A DNA stretch of 64,000 nucleotides from Hyaloperonospora brassicae. Its lineage: Eukaryota; Oomycota; Peronosporomycetes; Peronosporales; Peronosporaceae. Under the pieces are notes generated by a model. That model saw only the letters and a program-made list of their open reading frames with translations, made no database searches and was not told the DNA's origin. Numbering within the stretch: the stretch's first letter is position 1; every line of letters begins with the position of its first letter. Shown in pieces: positions 33,474 to 47,284 of the stretch. The stretch spans positions 1 to 64,000 of the forward strand of contig CANTFL010001425.1 in assembly GCA_947650285.1 (NCBI GenBank), in the 5' to 3' direction. Made by a program: the position numbers and the translations under genes.

Positions 33474-35872
33474 TAATGATGACCACCTCTATAGCAATTA
33501 ACGCTAGAATATCGGCTCTTCGAATATTTAGTTACTGAGCCTAAGAAGGTAGGCTTAACGACTTCTGCGGTAAAATAAATGCGTAGTAAAATTGGTGCAG
33601 CTACTTCGATGACAAATACGATTGCGGATGTTCAATCTTAACGTCGAATTGTTGATCTAAAACTTAGTTATTTAAACTGTAATGCATACGGACATGGCCC
33701 TTAATTTATCGTGTACATAAAAATTTTATAAACAGAAGCATAGATTTCATAAATGACCAAGTTTCGGGCGACGATAAATTGTACCAACGATTTCAAACCA
33801 GCAAATATCCATATAAGCCTTTATATTTAGTTCATTAGGATAGTTTAATGTTCATGCGTTTTATAATGCGCATCAACGGATAAATTTCTGCTTTATATTT
33901 TGTCTAATCAAATTAAGCTCTGAGTTATTATTTGTTCAATCATATTTAAGCTTTAAATATGATTTTAGAATTATAGTCGTCCGATTTGTGATTCGAAACA
34001 TTTGCGAAATCCTATCGAATCTGTCAGTTAGTATGCACTAGTCAAGTTCGACAACTACGATATTACACTAATGTGATGATTGATACATAATTTGCTCACC
34101 TGAGTGACTTCTGACTACAATGTGGTTAAAATTAAGGCTAGAGACGTAGTAAATCAACAATGCTCTATATTTGTTACAAATTATTTGCTAGTCATTTTTG
34201 TATCTGGTGAGACGCTTAAAGAAGCTGGCCGTGCGGCCGTTGATATCCACAGATAGGCTGAAAGCGGTGCATCAGGCATCGATTTATTGTTCACCCCGCG
34301 GGCGATGGGAATCAGTATACGCCAGGATCGCTTTCTTGCCAATATAGACAAGCCCTATTCTGTACATGTGCATTTCACACAGGATGAGCACAGATAGGAT
34401 GAAAAGATGAGCAGAGGCAGATATCGAGCACCTAAAGTCTCCCTGGCGAAAGCCGTCCATATCAATGCATATACACAATCATCTAAATTTTTCAACTAGA
34501 ATATGCAAGCTTCAATAATATATATGTATAGTTCATACATTAAGCTTTGCTTACAACGCCGCTTCTACTCATTACATTTTATTTAACAAGTCCTTGTCAA
34601 TGTATTCACCAGGTTTCGTGGTCTTTCGTATTGCATCACAATCTCGTTTCACCTTTAGGTGGGTACTCTTAAAACTAGGATCATTCTCGTACATCTAGAT
34701 TATCTCAATATAAAGTCACTTGTTTAAGAGGGTGCAAGTTTAAATATGTTTCGCCCGAAAGGGGTCGGCTCGTTGGTAACAGGATTTTTGTGCGGTACCA
34801 TATAGCCTTACGCAACTATAATGACAAAAAGATTGCCTTTACCCTCGAAGGGTGTCGAGCCGGAAGCTGATATTCGCTATGTAAGACGCGAAATATTAAT
34901 TACCTAATTAGGTATGACAGAGACTCACAGGTTATATTGAATTCTACAGTCTCCATATATTTTAGCTCTGCATAAAAATGTATTGTCCGGGAGTTCCGTA
35001 TGTGACACTTTCCGATTTTCATGTGCAATGCACCTATTTTAGGTGCATAGAAACAAACACGCAAGATAAATAATTGGCAGCAAAATACTACCACTATAGT
35101 CGAATGATAGTATTTTGTTCATGCACTCATTTTTGACCTCTTCATTATTGTGACGATAGGAAAAGAACTTACCCCATGTTTCCTGTACTCTGTACGTACC
35201 ATTTGGACAGCGATATTATAGCTCCATTCGTATGCGCACATGACGCATTGAAACATCTTTTATAATATACAGATATCACGAAGATTGTTCAGTCGTCAAA
35301 TTTCTATATAACGTATGCTATATACATCGAAATACAAATAAATAAATCATATGTAGAGCCTGTTTGCCGGGCATCGATGTTGCGGAGCTACCACAGCCCT
35401 TTGCCTAAGAAGTTCTGAGCTCTAAACTGGTGTTTTGCTGAAAAAATTATGACTCAAAGCGTTAATAAGGTAAAATGAATTTGACTGAACGAGTCTACCA
35501 TCTTACAAATCTGATGGACTTGTTCAACGGACTTATCCGCGTAAAAAACCATGAGCACAGATGAATCAAGAGCGTATTCCTATAGAAGGCTGATAAACTC
35601 TCAACAATCTATAACGCCCTAAAAAGGCATGTATTCTGTGAAAGGTAAGATTTTATTTAATGTTTTATTCATTTTAACATGCAAATGAAGCGTGTCGAAG
35701 CATGCAAAAATTGAATTATAGAATTAAATAGGATTAGATACAAATTTGTATTACTTAACTGGATATGAGCCTCTTCATATGTACTCGATACTACCTATAC
35801 ACAAGTTATTAGTACATGATAGCGTGAATGTACTTATGCAGTGGTTGTACCGCCAAAAGTGTAGCAACATTA
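33474..35872. other. AT-rich stretch without supported genes
   Basis: Nothing recognisable. Short frames at 34284-34478 and 34900-35094 (both minus, 64 codons) contain hydrophobic stretches but no supporting context. Confidence 0.5.
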
Positions 35873-37058
35873 TGTAATGGGGTGGTGATCACGATTTATG
35901 TGACCCAAACTCTCCACTGGCGCTCGGACGACCGACTAATGGAGGGTGTACCCCTATTCCGTGCTCTGTGTCTTCGTTGCTCACCTTGTGTACCCGTCGG
36001 TGGGGCGAGTTTTGCTCTTCTTGGTGGAATAATGTTGAATCTGAACTTGACCGTTTTAGGGAATTGGGGTTGATCGGGTGGAAATTATTCATTCGGTCAA
36101 ACGTAGGAGGAAACGGGTGGAACTTCTTCACTCGATCGCTTGTAACTTGGGCGCTCTCCCAGAGTCGCCTTTGTCAAGGGTGATGCTTGATACGCGAGCG
36201 TTCTGACCACTTGAGCCATCTCGCGATCTTGAATATGAACCGTAAGGCTCACTGCGTCCTATCGCAGTTGAGAGGGCGGGGGAATTGACGTCCCGCCTAG
36301 CCACACGTTCCAATAGCGAAGCTAGCATTAACGCGTGTCGACTCTCTGTTCAACGGGAGGCCAAAGTTTCTGGCCGGGAGAAGTCGACGAGTGTTTTTCG
36401 TTGCAAAATTCAATTCTGTTTAAACTGAACCAACCAAATCCGAACACTATGACTATGCCTATCTGTTTGCTAGGTCAACTGTTGCTCACCGCCTGTCTAT
36501 GTTATTCATCTCTTACCTCACGTGGACCACAGCAGATACTCCGTAGTGGATCGCTCCTTACTGGATCGCGGCACAGTGGATCGCGTTGCAGTGTTTTGCG
36601 AGGTGGTAGACCGCGGTATGTGATCCACACCGATTATGTGTCCACGCAACTATTTGGCCACAAAATCAAGTATTACACACCCAGGGTGGATCGTGATAAA
36701 TATTTTGAGTCTCCGATCGAGCATCTACCGTCAGGTCGCAGTAACTTCTAAGACCGCGCAAGTTTGATGATCTCAACAATCCACTCCTCCAGCCTACTTT
36801 AATGTCCACCTCTCTTCCATTGTCGCTATCGATCCAGTAATTCAGATGATGCTTACCTCTTGATTGATCTGTTTATTGTAACTTGGTGATTCAAGCCCTC
36901 AAAGCGGATCGTGATCGATCAGTCGTCGATCCTTGAATGTACTCTTTTTTGACCGTTAGGTAGACCAATTCGCATAACTGCAATCCCCGTTTTCTGTCAC
37001 TCAGTCGTTTGATCACATCATTCGTGCTAACGGGACCATCTCCGAGCGCGCTCCACCA
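35873..37058 (-). repeat. Solo LTR of gypsy family 2
   Basis: This 1186-bp LTR starts TGTAATGGGGTGGTGATCAC and ends CTCCACCA. It is the closest match to the copy at 3920-5075, with which it shares blocks along the full length. Flanking tetranucleotides are ATTA (35869-35872) and ATCA (37059-37062), consistent with a 4-bp target duplication carrying one change. No internal element sequence follows, so it is a solo LTR. Confidence 0.75.
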
Positions 37059-40000
37059 ATCAAATTAATCTCGCACTTAATGCGGTCGGCACGATCCCCA
37101 CTTTCCATCATGAGACCTCTGCGCTTCTTGACAATTACACAGATTTTTATTGAGGTGCCTATAATCTTGTTGGAGGTTGCCTTGTTTACGAACCACTAGC
37201 AGGACCAATTTCACCCCTATAATTTTACAAGAGGTTTGATACTACACAGCGCATTTTGGGGAAGAATATGCAGATGAATTGCTTTTAATGCCGATTCAGG
37301 CTTTCGACACTACAATCATCCGCATTCTTGACCAATCGTTGGACGAAGAGGGCGCAAAAAGATGTAAATCGTTTTGGTGCATGGATCTGGGTGACCTCAT
37401 TATTCGATGCTTCTTTACGATTGCATCACATATGCGAGATTTTTTATCGATGTATGAACGTTATGTCGTTGTGTATATCATTACAATAACGTTTCTCTAG
37501 CTAACTGCTGGCAATAGGGTAGGTATATATTTCGAATTCATCACCCGTACAAGATACAGCCACAATAAAGTATTCGATTTGTGTATAATTTAAAAACACA
37601 GTGTTGCTACTGGCAATTTGCTGAACCGCTTCCGCGGCGCCAGCAACTCAGCACTCAATTTCGCACACAATATCGAAGGATGGAACTCTAAGATCTCATT
37701 TCAAGCTATCGGGGTCTTCAATATTTTGGCGCCTTTCGTTTGCATCATTACGGAAAATCTATAGCGCCAATGCATCGACGCATTAAACTTCAATCCAAAC
37801 AATGAAAGTTACGTGCTGAGAAAAAATAATTAGCATTGAGTGCGTGAATGGTCCATATCAACGATAAGCCTTAGCAGCTTCATTTTTAAACGCTGTTAGT
37901 GCAATACATATGAATATTAGAATTACTCGTTTTTCGAAAAATTGATCGATATCATTTTACACTCATTGTGTTGCCATTATTTTTGAATTTGATATGGTTC
38001 GAGAGCGTGGGCGATACTGATCGAGAAAAATTGGCATGTCTTCGTTAGACCAAAATAATTATTGCTTGTTACGATGTATTTAAAATTTGGTGATGAGTCT
38101 GAACAATGACTACCGTTTTTGATCGTTTAAGTAAACACTAATAAATGCCTCATAAATTGGGTGAATTAATTCTACTTTGTGTTCATGATATTTCTCTGCA
38201 CGAAATGTTGGCTCTACGGATATCAGATTTATTTTCATTGGTGGTGATCTGTTCCCGGAATAGAACTCACAGAATAACGGCTACAATTTAACTTGATAGT
38301 CGCATATGTATTACTGACCAGGGGTAAGATGTGAATATATCCGAATGCTTACAATTTTTTCCGAGGATTAGATAACGCGTATAAGATAGGCTTGGGAGTA
38401 CAACGCTTACAATACCATTATAGTAGAGGTTATCGCAGGTAAGGTTCACAAAATTATACATACCATGTAGTTAATGCATAGAAAACGTGCAAAAATGGAG
38501 GAGATTAATGTTATGACAATCAGGCTGACGTGGTCTTATCACTTGGTTGCCTACGCGTTTCTGGTATAAGTCTAACAACAGTTACCTTAAAATTTAGAAT
38601 CAATTCAAGCAGAAATTGACCGTTGCGAATAGATTCGAAGCAACCTTACAATTTGAAGATTCAAGACGCCAAATAGTGGCGTAAAAGGATTTGTAAATGA
38701 AGTTAAATGCTTTAATCGACATACCGTCAGTTGTGCAACTGCATATCCACGCCATTAATCTCTTCTATAGACTTCATTACAAAATATGCGATTGTAACGT
38801 TCACGGATAGATATCGGCACTATAGGCATAACCATCAGCAAGTTACTAGAAGGTGTAGATACCATCTCTACTTACCAATACTTTCGTTGTATCGTTATGG
38901 AAGCGAGCCATATCGGAGCATGTACAAGAAAAGATTGAGGTTTTAGACATTTGCGACAAGACCTTATAAATTACATTTTGAGGCATATAGAAGAGATGCA
39001 TTGTTGTAAAAGTAAATACCCCATAAAGACTCTATTTCCAGACGTTGTGTGATATGAACTTACGCAATATTTTTTTAGTATCGAAAACCCGAAGCAGAAT
39101 TTGGTGTGTACGCGGCGTTAATCATGAACTATTTTTGATGTTGCCCAAGAATTCCAAGCGTTATATATGGTTGACTTTAGCGGATGCACTTGACCGCTAT
39201 ATTTCCGCTGAGATTTGTGCATTTTGACGCACGTACAAATAGAAGCACGACTGCCCTTTTCATATCGTACTTACAATAAGTAACGTCCTTGATAGTAGCA
39301 TCATGCATATGTCCGATTAACTGTGGTTATATCATATGTTACTCGTGGTCGGCGATGTACCCTTTATAGACCTAAAGCTATTAGTATCATGTGCATCGCA
39401 GTGTTACCTCAATAGATAGGACAGAATACTATAAGGGCTTTTGTAAAACTTGCACCTCTGTTTCGAATGTTGAACTACGCAAAAATTGCGATATGTTGTT
39501 ATTATCTTCGTAACGTCATAGACTTGTCTACCTCCGATAAAAGTAGAATTGTTGATCAAGTCCGTATCACTAGCTACAGAAGAAGAAGCCGTTATACCTT
39601 TCACAAGGGCCAATCTAAGGATTACTTATTCGATAATTACGCGTAAGATTTCAAACAAATTAGGATTTATAATATACGAATAAAAAACATATAAAAGTTT
39701 CTGTATGTAAAAGTTGATAAAGTTAGAAAAACATGTCTTTCGTTGTTACGCTTAACCTTCTCTATTCATCATGACGATGGAAACAGATTAATAGGCTACG
39801 TCGTAGCACATGTTTTTTACAACTCATACAAGGATTTTATCTTAACACGACGTTTGAACGAAAACATGTGTCTGTACGCACCTTCAGATAATTTGGTGAC
39901 GCTCGGATTTTCTGATGGATATTGCCTGATTATCAATGTGAAAGGAAATATTGCTTTAGGATACAGCACGCCTTATATTAATTCAAGCATCAAGAGTATG

Positions 40001-41169
40001 AGTGTTCGTAACCATGGACCATACAAACCTATCGTATCAACAACACTTTTATTTGTCAATATTGTAAGAACTAACAACATCGATATGGGTGCTTAATATC
40101 ATCATCCCTTATTGCAATGTAATATTATGATGATCGGTAGAATTTCACGATGCAAAGTATATTAAATGATGAATAGGGTTAATAACAACGAATTAAATTG
40201 TAAAATAGTGATCGGCGAGAATAAAAGAATTAATTCCATCGCGCCTCCATGCTCATCCTTTTCGAGGAGATGACTGAGAAATTCTTGCAGCGTTGTCGAA
40301 AGCATTACTCGAAGCCTAGTAGAAGAGATAGATTATTACTCAAAAATATATAGAAAGTGCAGATCAACTGAAAGAAAATTCGGTTGCTTGAATCATATAC
40401 AACAGCGAAATTTACCACCTACAGAAAGGACGAAGTGATGCTTTTTCCATTGAAACAGCCAGACAAAACCCGTTTACCTTTCCCTTTCAGAATATCTAGT
40501 AGCTAGCTACGTCAACTATTATATCTTCAATAAATACTAGACTAGGCGAAACAATAGATTGTGCTTTGCAATTCTACTGTGCAAAAATTAACCTCGATAA
40601 CGTAAGCTCTGTTACGCTTGCATGATGAAGTCGTACATTAATCGTAGAACCGTTATTATAATAATGAAGCATCTGGTCGTGTGGTTCGATAGCAACTTAA
40701 TAGGAGACAGCACTATTTTGTGCAAGCGACAATTTCCAAGAGTAAAACGCACATCAGCAAATTAATTGCAGCTACATATACTACTTGATAATTGCGCACG
40801 GCTATATATAGCTTATCATCGATTCCTTTGGAAGACATGTCATTCTTCGATTATCGACATGAATTATTTTTTGCAGTTTAATTATATAAATATATTAATA
40901 TATGACGGTGCCTTCTTAATCACTTGTCATTTTGTAAACGAATGTAGCCCAGCAATACAAATTGGAACATCATATAAGAGTATCGAAAATAGCAAGACAT
41001 ATCGTTGAGTTACGGCAATACTTGAACTCTTCCCAAGTGTTCAAGTCTAATAAACTATCCCGAAACATCCCCTATCTTTAAAGATATCTTTTTGAGCAAT
41101 CTCTACGGCCTCATTGTAGAAACAGAATAGACGTTGAAGCACATGAAATTGAACTGTCACTAAGTAAAA
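37059..41169. other. AT-rich stretch without supported genes
   Basis: No element or gene is recognised. The longest frame, 39743-40096 (+, 117 codons, from an ATG), encodes NLVTLGFSDGYCLIINVKG among other residues; it could be a fragment of something real but has no recognised family and no conserved copy in the window. Confidence 0.45.
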
Positions 41170-41220
41170 GGAAAAAAACGCCTTTTTCATCACAAAAAAA
41201 GAATGTCCCATCAAACCACG

Positions 41221-41632
41221 AAAATAATAAGAATGTCCCATCTAATCACGAAAATAAAAAGAATGCTCCAGATAATTGGAAAATGCTCCACGTCCTAGTA
41301 TACTCAAATTCATGTGGCACACATAAAAATTACACATTCCTAACCATTTTCGTTTTCCCTTTTACGGCCGTGACCAACCCCTGCCCTGTTTTGGGAGCCG
41401 CGGAGAGGGGTCTGCCGCGGGCGTGCTATGCTTGCAGCCACTAGTTTTGCAGGCGCAGACGCGAGGTATGAGAACGTAAACGCGTATCGGTCGCGGATGT
41501 AAACACATTCAGTCGGTGCTAATTTTGTCGATATCAATATCATTGCTTTTGCTATTGTTGTTTCAGTTGCAATTGTTGATTTTGTTGCTGCTACTACTGT
41601 TCGTGCTACTGCTGTTGCTGATTCTGTTGTTG
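41221..41632 (+). repeat. MULE left terminal inverted repeat
   Basis: Aligns with the reverse complement of 44926-45341 at high identity with few mismatches and indels. The outer part contains tandem-like motifs GAATGTCCCAT, GAATGCTCCAG and AAATGCTCCAC about 30 bp apart, likely transposase-binding repeats. The inner part ends in a GTT/GCT-rich trinucleotide tract. Confidence 0.9.
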
Positions 41633-42544
41633 TGGGTGATGTGCGTGAGCAATTGAAGTGTGGATGTCTCACGATTCTTTACATGCAAGGCACTTCTCAA
41701 GAGTAGCGTGGTGGGCACAGGATGCAGCTGAATCGAGCTTGGATATTGTGCTGCTTGGCTACAAGGTTTAAATATCAAATTCGGAGCCAGAATATTTTGA
41801 CTCGCATAATCTTGCTAATAGCATTGGCACCTTGCATCTGTTTGCCTAATCGGGTCAACAACAAATTAGGGAGGCTTTTGCATGGGCGGCGAACGTGACT
41901 TAAATGGTGAATGATCACTGTGCTGCGTCAGAGTTCTGTCTGTGGGTACAACCGATACACTCCAACTGTCAGGCTGAATTTTTTTTGCTTGGGATGTTGC
42001 AGTTGGTCCTTATAGACAGCCTGGTTACAAACTTATTGAATTCTTGCCTTGTAACTCAGCTTCCTGTGATCATAATATTTACAGGAGCTGCAGCAACTTT
42101 GTTTTTTTATAACTTTCCGTTCACCTCCTTCGCTACCAGCACTCGTTAGGATCATTCTTGCGTTTTGTGAGAGGCAGGAGTACGGGTAGGATGACGGTAA
42201 TGGCCTTAGGGAGTAAACTTCGTCTTCAAAAATTAGTGTGTATCGACAGCAGCAGCGTTGACTTGCCCTTGTACTTCTATAGAAGCACGGTAGGAGCTGT
42301 TACTTATTATGTATGTTACTTTTGGGCATAAAAAGATTAAAAATGTGTATTTAACTCACTTGATATCTCACTTGCTGCCAACGTCTATTTCAATTGATTC
42401 TAGTCGAGCCTCTTTCGTAGAGTTGGCCATACCAGCATGAGAAAGCGACGACGAAGATCACCTACCGGCATCTTCTTCAATAACTAGGGCTTCTCGAGCA
42501 AGAGCAACATAACCCAAGCCGTCATCGAATTCTAAGGCCCATTT

Positions 42545-43680
42545 TGCGTTGTCAAGAGTGAAAGACGACGTTATAACGCCGAGTGCACACGAGATGACTG
42601 TCTTTTATTGTACAATTTGCGGTCTCGCACAGGTTCGGCCCATCGACGCGATTTTCTCCACACTCTTGCCAGCTTTCCGAATCTACAAAAGAGCATAAAC
42701 GGTGATCAAAGACTAAAATCGCTTCGAATTCTACAATCAAGGAAATGGCCATGACTTTCGGCCGAAATGTGGCTCCTGGGATGATTCGAGAGAATCTTGG
42801 AAACGATTGAATTCTTGCAAGTTTCATGAACTGCGTCAACGCACTCGACAGATTGAAGGTGGAATGTTTTGGAAGTGATACTTATCAAAACTGTCTACTT
42901 CCATCCTGCGTCGCATAATTAAAGAATCGAGGTTACAAGGTTGAGCTTGATATCGTGAAAATGAATCAAAGCAAATTAACAATATTTTCCGAGAAAGCAT
43001 TCACGCATTTTGAGAACACTCCGAGCGAGGAGCATCTGTGGATGGTACTTTCTTGAAGGCTTCGGTCGGTGATATTTTCTTGTTGCGTGATTTCGAAACG
43101 GATAAACGAAATTTGAATCATTGGAGTTGAAAATGTATCGATGGAGAATGAGGATAATTAAAGGTGGTTTCCAAGATTACCACTATCCTACATAAGTCCA
43201 TCTCAATCATATGTGATATCAGATAGGGACAAGGGACTTATATATGCAATGCGCACGAATGAACCAGACATTCCACATCTTTTTTGCTTTATGCACTTCA
43301 TGGATAAATTTTAACAACAAGTTCAGGTTCAAAGTCCTAGAAACTATTGGCGTGGAATCGGGCCCGCTCCCGGCCGAAACTTGAATACGAGAAGATGGGT
43401 TTTAAAATTACTCAAATGAATGCAAGGGCGCTCTCGTGGCTTCAGGATTTGGGGCTTGAAAAACGGTCGAAAGCGTTTTCGCCATGTTCAAGGTTTAACA
43501 CTTTGACTTCGAATAACGTGGTATCAGTATATTGCGGGCTGAATAGGATCCTCTATATTCGCATAATCGACTTTTTACTGGAGATTACCGCTACGTAGCT
43601 TGCAAGTGGTATGCATATTCACAGCAAGCAAGACGGTGGGGAGAAATTACTCCATGTGCATCTCGCAAAGTGAAAAAAAA
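42545..43680 (+). pseudogene. MULE transposase, degenerate
   Basis: The signature parts appear in order on the + strand. At 42545 is an N-terminal zinc-finger-like block CVVKSERRRYNAECTRDDC (pattern V-K-S-x-x-x-R-Y ... C ... C). At 43032 is ASVDGTFLKA with the first catalytic Asp (codon 43041). Near 43140, VSMENEDN is followed by a stop and then WFPRL (canonical ENEDSW-x-WF). At 43216, ISDRDKGLIYAM holds the second catalytic Asp (codon 43222), and HLFCFMHFMDKF holds the C-x-x-H. The C-terminal part 43347-43598 includes ALSWLQDLGLEKRSKAFSP and RFNTLTSNNVVSV, the region before the SWIM finger. Several stops and frame changes make it inactive. The minus-strand ORF at 42552-42839 is its shadow. 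Confidence 0.82.
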
Positions 43681-44925
43681 TGATACTTTTGAATTATCTG
43701 GGTAACTTTGATGAATGCTCGCATTCATGCGTTTTCGTCGCAATTCGAACAGGAGTGGGAGATGTCACAGCAAAGCTTAAGTTCAATTTTCAGATGAAGT
43801 TGTACGATGCTCGTTCAGTTTTTTTGAAAAGTTAAATTACCTAGCGTCCATTCACTATTTGTACTAAGCACTCGTGTAAACTGGCATCTATATTCGATTT
43901 TATTTACAACTCATGAAAATCATCGACGTTTATGAAAGCTTATTCCGAAAAAGCCGAAACTAACATACCGACGATCGTGGTTATGTGTACTTAAACAAAA
44001 GGTGTGCGCAATGCTCCATCGTTAAAAAAACGAGGGTGTCCAAAGAAGATTATAATTTTGCCGTGACAAGCGACAGAGGAAATCGACAAGATTCAAACCC
44101 GAAAATGTGGTTTATGCAACCAATTTGTCCATAACTGCAGAACTTGTACAACTATTTGAGCACTTTTATTGTCTCAGTGTCTTAACTACATGACCTATTT
44201 AGAACAGAAGGTTTTTGTCCCATATACGGGCTCCTTCGCTTTATGTATAATAATTTCAGGTTAAGTGCATACTTGCTAATGAATTTTTTATTTGTGGTGC
44301 AAAATTATACCAATATGCTAGAGTGATTAAACACTTTGACCAAACTGGATGTATTTCATGTTTTGTCATAACCTCTTGAGCTCTCCACGTGCAGCATGTT
44401 AAAAGTTAAACTATTTTTCGATAAACATCGTTTATTTCCTTTTATTAGTGCTGGTATTTCTCCATCAGCACTAATATGTCTCCGTCAGCAATGAAACAGC
44501 AATATATCCGATTTTCGTATTGCTTTATAATGGCTCCTTTGTATCGTACAAAATTGAGCATGCAGCAAGTTCAGACAGACCATGAATTTTAAACCCGAGT
44601 AAACAAAATTAACATGACAGATATACATACAATGCCAAACTACAACATTATGACAAACATTATTTGACTACGTTGTCATTCAATCAACTGACAATTTGTT
44701 TTGACGAATACGCTTGAGACATCATCGCACGTTCCCATCCTGAAAATTGCCATCATACGAAGAATTCTGCAGATATTGAAGTCATTATTAGGAGTGAAAC
44801 ATAAAGAAAAGATTTATTGGGGTCTATCAATATAAATATGTGTTTTAAGTATTTAAAATGATAAGCAGGAAGGGAAATGTGTTCTCACATTTAGAACAAC
44901 ACCAACAAATACCGCGGCACCTGTA

Positions 44926-45341
44926 ACAACAACAGAATCAGCAACAGCAGTAGCACTAACAGTAGTAGCAGCAACAAAATCAACAATTGCAACTGAAACA
45001 ACAATAGCAAAAGCAATAATATTGATATCGACAAAATTAGCACCGACTGAATGTGTTTACATCCGCGACCGATACGCGTTTACGTTCTCATACCTCGCGT
45101 CTGCGCCTGCAAAACTAGTGGCTGCAAGCACAGCACGCCCGCGGCAGACCCCTCTCCGCGGCTCCCAAAACAGGGCGGGGTTGGTCACGGCCGTAAAAGG
45201 GAAAACGAAAATGGTTAGGAATGTGTAATTTTTATGTGTGCCACATAATATGAGTATACTAGGACGTGGAGCATTTTCCAATTAGCTGGAGTCATTCTTT
45301 TTATTTTCGTACTTAGATGGGACATTCTTTTATTTTTCTTG
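44926..45341 (-). repeat. MULE right terminal inverted repeat
   Basis: Inverted partner of 41221-41632, beginning inside with the CAACAACAGAATCAGCAACA tract and ending with ATTTTTCTTG. The two repeats differ at scattered positions and in the number of subterminal motifs. Confidence 0.9.
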
Positions 45342-46901
45342 AAGTAAAATATTCAGAACGTAAACTGGGGATTACTGCTTAAGATAATGAGCGTTTCGTT
45401 GGTTATACTAGTCCCATTTGGTAGCGTTATCCAGTTTTGGTCATCTAAAATTTACTTTACTGGAAATCAGTACCTTCAGGTTTGTCTTGAGAAGATGTGT
45501 CGGAGCCCAATCTCGACCAGAGGTGGATATAGTTAGTATCCCATCAATGTGACTAATTAGCCAACTAAAGATATTGAATGAAGCAATGTCTCGTAAACTT
45601 GGTTAGCAAACCTATAGTGGCATGAACATACGAGAACATTGTGCTGTCAAAGAGACGATATGAACTACGCGATAAAGCTTATATGTATCATCTCATTTAT
45701 AGAAAAACTTGGTGATTTTTTGCGTAATATTCTTCTTTGTAATGGACAAAATTTGCCCTTTTTAGGAGGTACATAGTACTTGACGTACCGTTATCTGATT
45801 AGAAAACGACAGTTCATTTTTGCAACATATATGTGTGATTAGATGTAGGATTGATTTTGATGCGAGCAGATACATATTGCAGAAAACTAGAAGATGCGTA
45901 CAGGGTGCGATTGTTCAATAAATTGTTGTCATCACCTAATATAATTTGAGGGATGATCGTGTACTGTAATTATAAACAAAATATCGATCTATAATGTTGC
46001 ATCTGTCCGATATTCCAGGCAAAGCAACTCCAGTCGATGGTGTTTACGAGTAGTTATATACCAAAAAACTAGGATGGTGCGCAAACCAATAGTAGTCTAG
46101 GATGATGGTCTTACGAGAGCACTTCGCAAAAATTGACATTGTGGATGTAGGAACACCGCAGCGACGCATTAATACACGACTGAAGCAACTCATGCAATGC
46201 TCACTAACAAGTAAAGATCGAGCTTGCGGTATGTCGTTCGCTATTATTATAGATATTTCAGAAATTAAGCGACAAACATACTGGTGTCGGCATGTACACA
46301 TCGCTTGTAACCTTGTTTGAGGTAAACTTTGTGAAGAGTTTATGCCTACACTTTTCACTTCGTCATCAAAATGTGGACGATGCTTATACGTGCCGGAGCT
46401 GATGCAAATATTCATCTGTGTACAATTTCAACTTTATTGATTCGTAAGCCAGTCAATATTGTACATATAGACATGATGAAGATGGTGCATACCTTACTAC
46501 TCTGACGTATGTGATAAAATGTAAGATTGTCAATACTGTCATGGGCGTATCCTCGATTGTATATACCTACGAAATAACGTATAAATATGAGCTCTGTAGC
46601 AGCGAGACAGCATATATTACAAAACAGCTGCGCTCATCTGCGCAATATTTTTATTTTATGTGGTCATGTAATTTGGCCGTAACCTAGTAACATATGAATA
46701 GGAATAGCAGAACTTGTCGATGCTCGTTTCAGGATTCATAAATGTGATACTTGGATATTTATACTTGTGCCATTGATAAACAGGTCTTAGAATATCGACT
46801 TGATGAGCTACTGGGACACATATATAAATTTGAGTGCTGTAATCTTTAGAATGATGTCGACCACGAGTGCAATGTAGACAGTGCATGCAAGATTAGTAAG
46901 G
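45342..46901. other. No supported gene
   Basis: AT-rich sequence. Opposed ORFs at 46044-46415 (minus, 123 codons) and 46102-46320 (+, 72 codons) overlap each other; neither contains a recognisable motif. Confidence 0.45.
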
Positions 46902-47284
46902 TGTAATGGGAAATTCTTCTTACCAGATAACTGATATGCCCTTGTACCGAAACAGTTTAAGGGTGAGTGCTCTCGAAACTCGCGTATACCGTACGTGCCG
47001 AGGAAGAAAAGAATCGGGGTAAAAATTGCCAAGAATGAGTGAAAAGTAGAACCGTGTGTGATCGAGGTAAGCCTCTCAAATAATCCTTCTTTTATCTTAC
47101 TTAAACTACATCAACTACAGACACTCCCAATGTTATATCTCCCTCACCACCCCTTGCGCGCGTCCATCAGCGATTGGTACCTAGTTGGTTGGTATCATGG
47201 CTTACATCTACCAATTAGTGGATCGACCCAAAACATTATATCTGATGTTAAAATTACTTCAATATTGACTGACAAGAGTAAAAT

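Larger units (their letters stand above)
41170..45341 (+). mobile_element. Mutator-like element (MULE) with long terminal inverted repeats, decayed
   Basis: About 4.2 kb bounded by inverted repeats of about 415 bp and containing a degenerate MULE transposase on the + strand. AAGTAAAA occurs directly outside both ends (41162-41169 and 45342-45349), a candidate 8-bp target duplication in the range usual for Mutator elements. The left end carries extra copies of a subterminal GAATGTCCCAT motif, so the exact outer left boundary is uncertain by some 50 bp. Confidence 0.8.

Noticed and set aside
36189..36235. Functional tRNA gene
   Set aside because: Only a D-arm-like block is present; no T arm, anticodon stem or closing acceptor stem could be drawn.
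39743..40096. 117-codon ORF in AT-rich sequence
   Set aside because: Longer than most chance frames there, but without domain, neighbour or repeat support.
42552..42839. 95-codon minus-strand ORF in the MULE
   Set aside because: It is the reverse of the transposase zinc-finger region, which reads sensibly on the + strand.
46044..46415. 123-codon ORF in AT-rich sequence
   Set aside because: No motif, overlapped by an opposing ORF, no conserved copy; not enough to call a gene.
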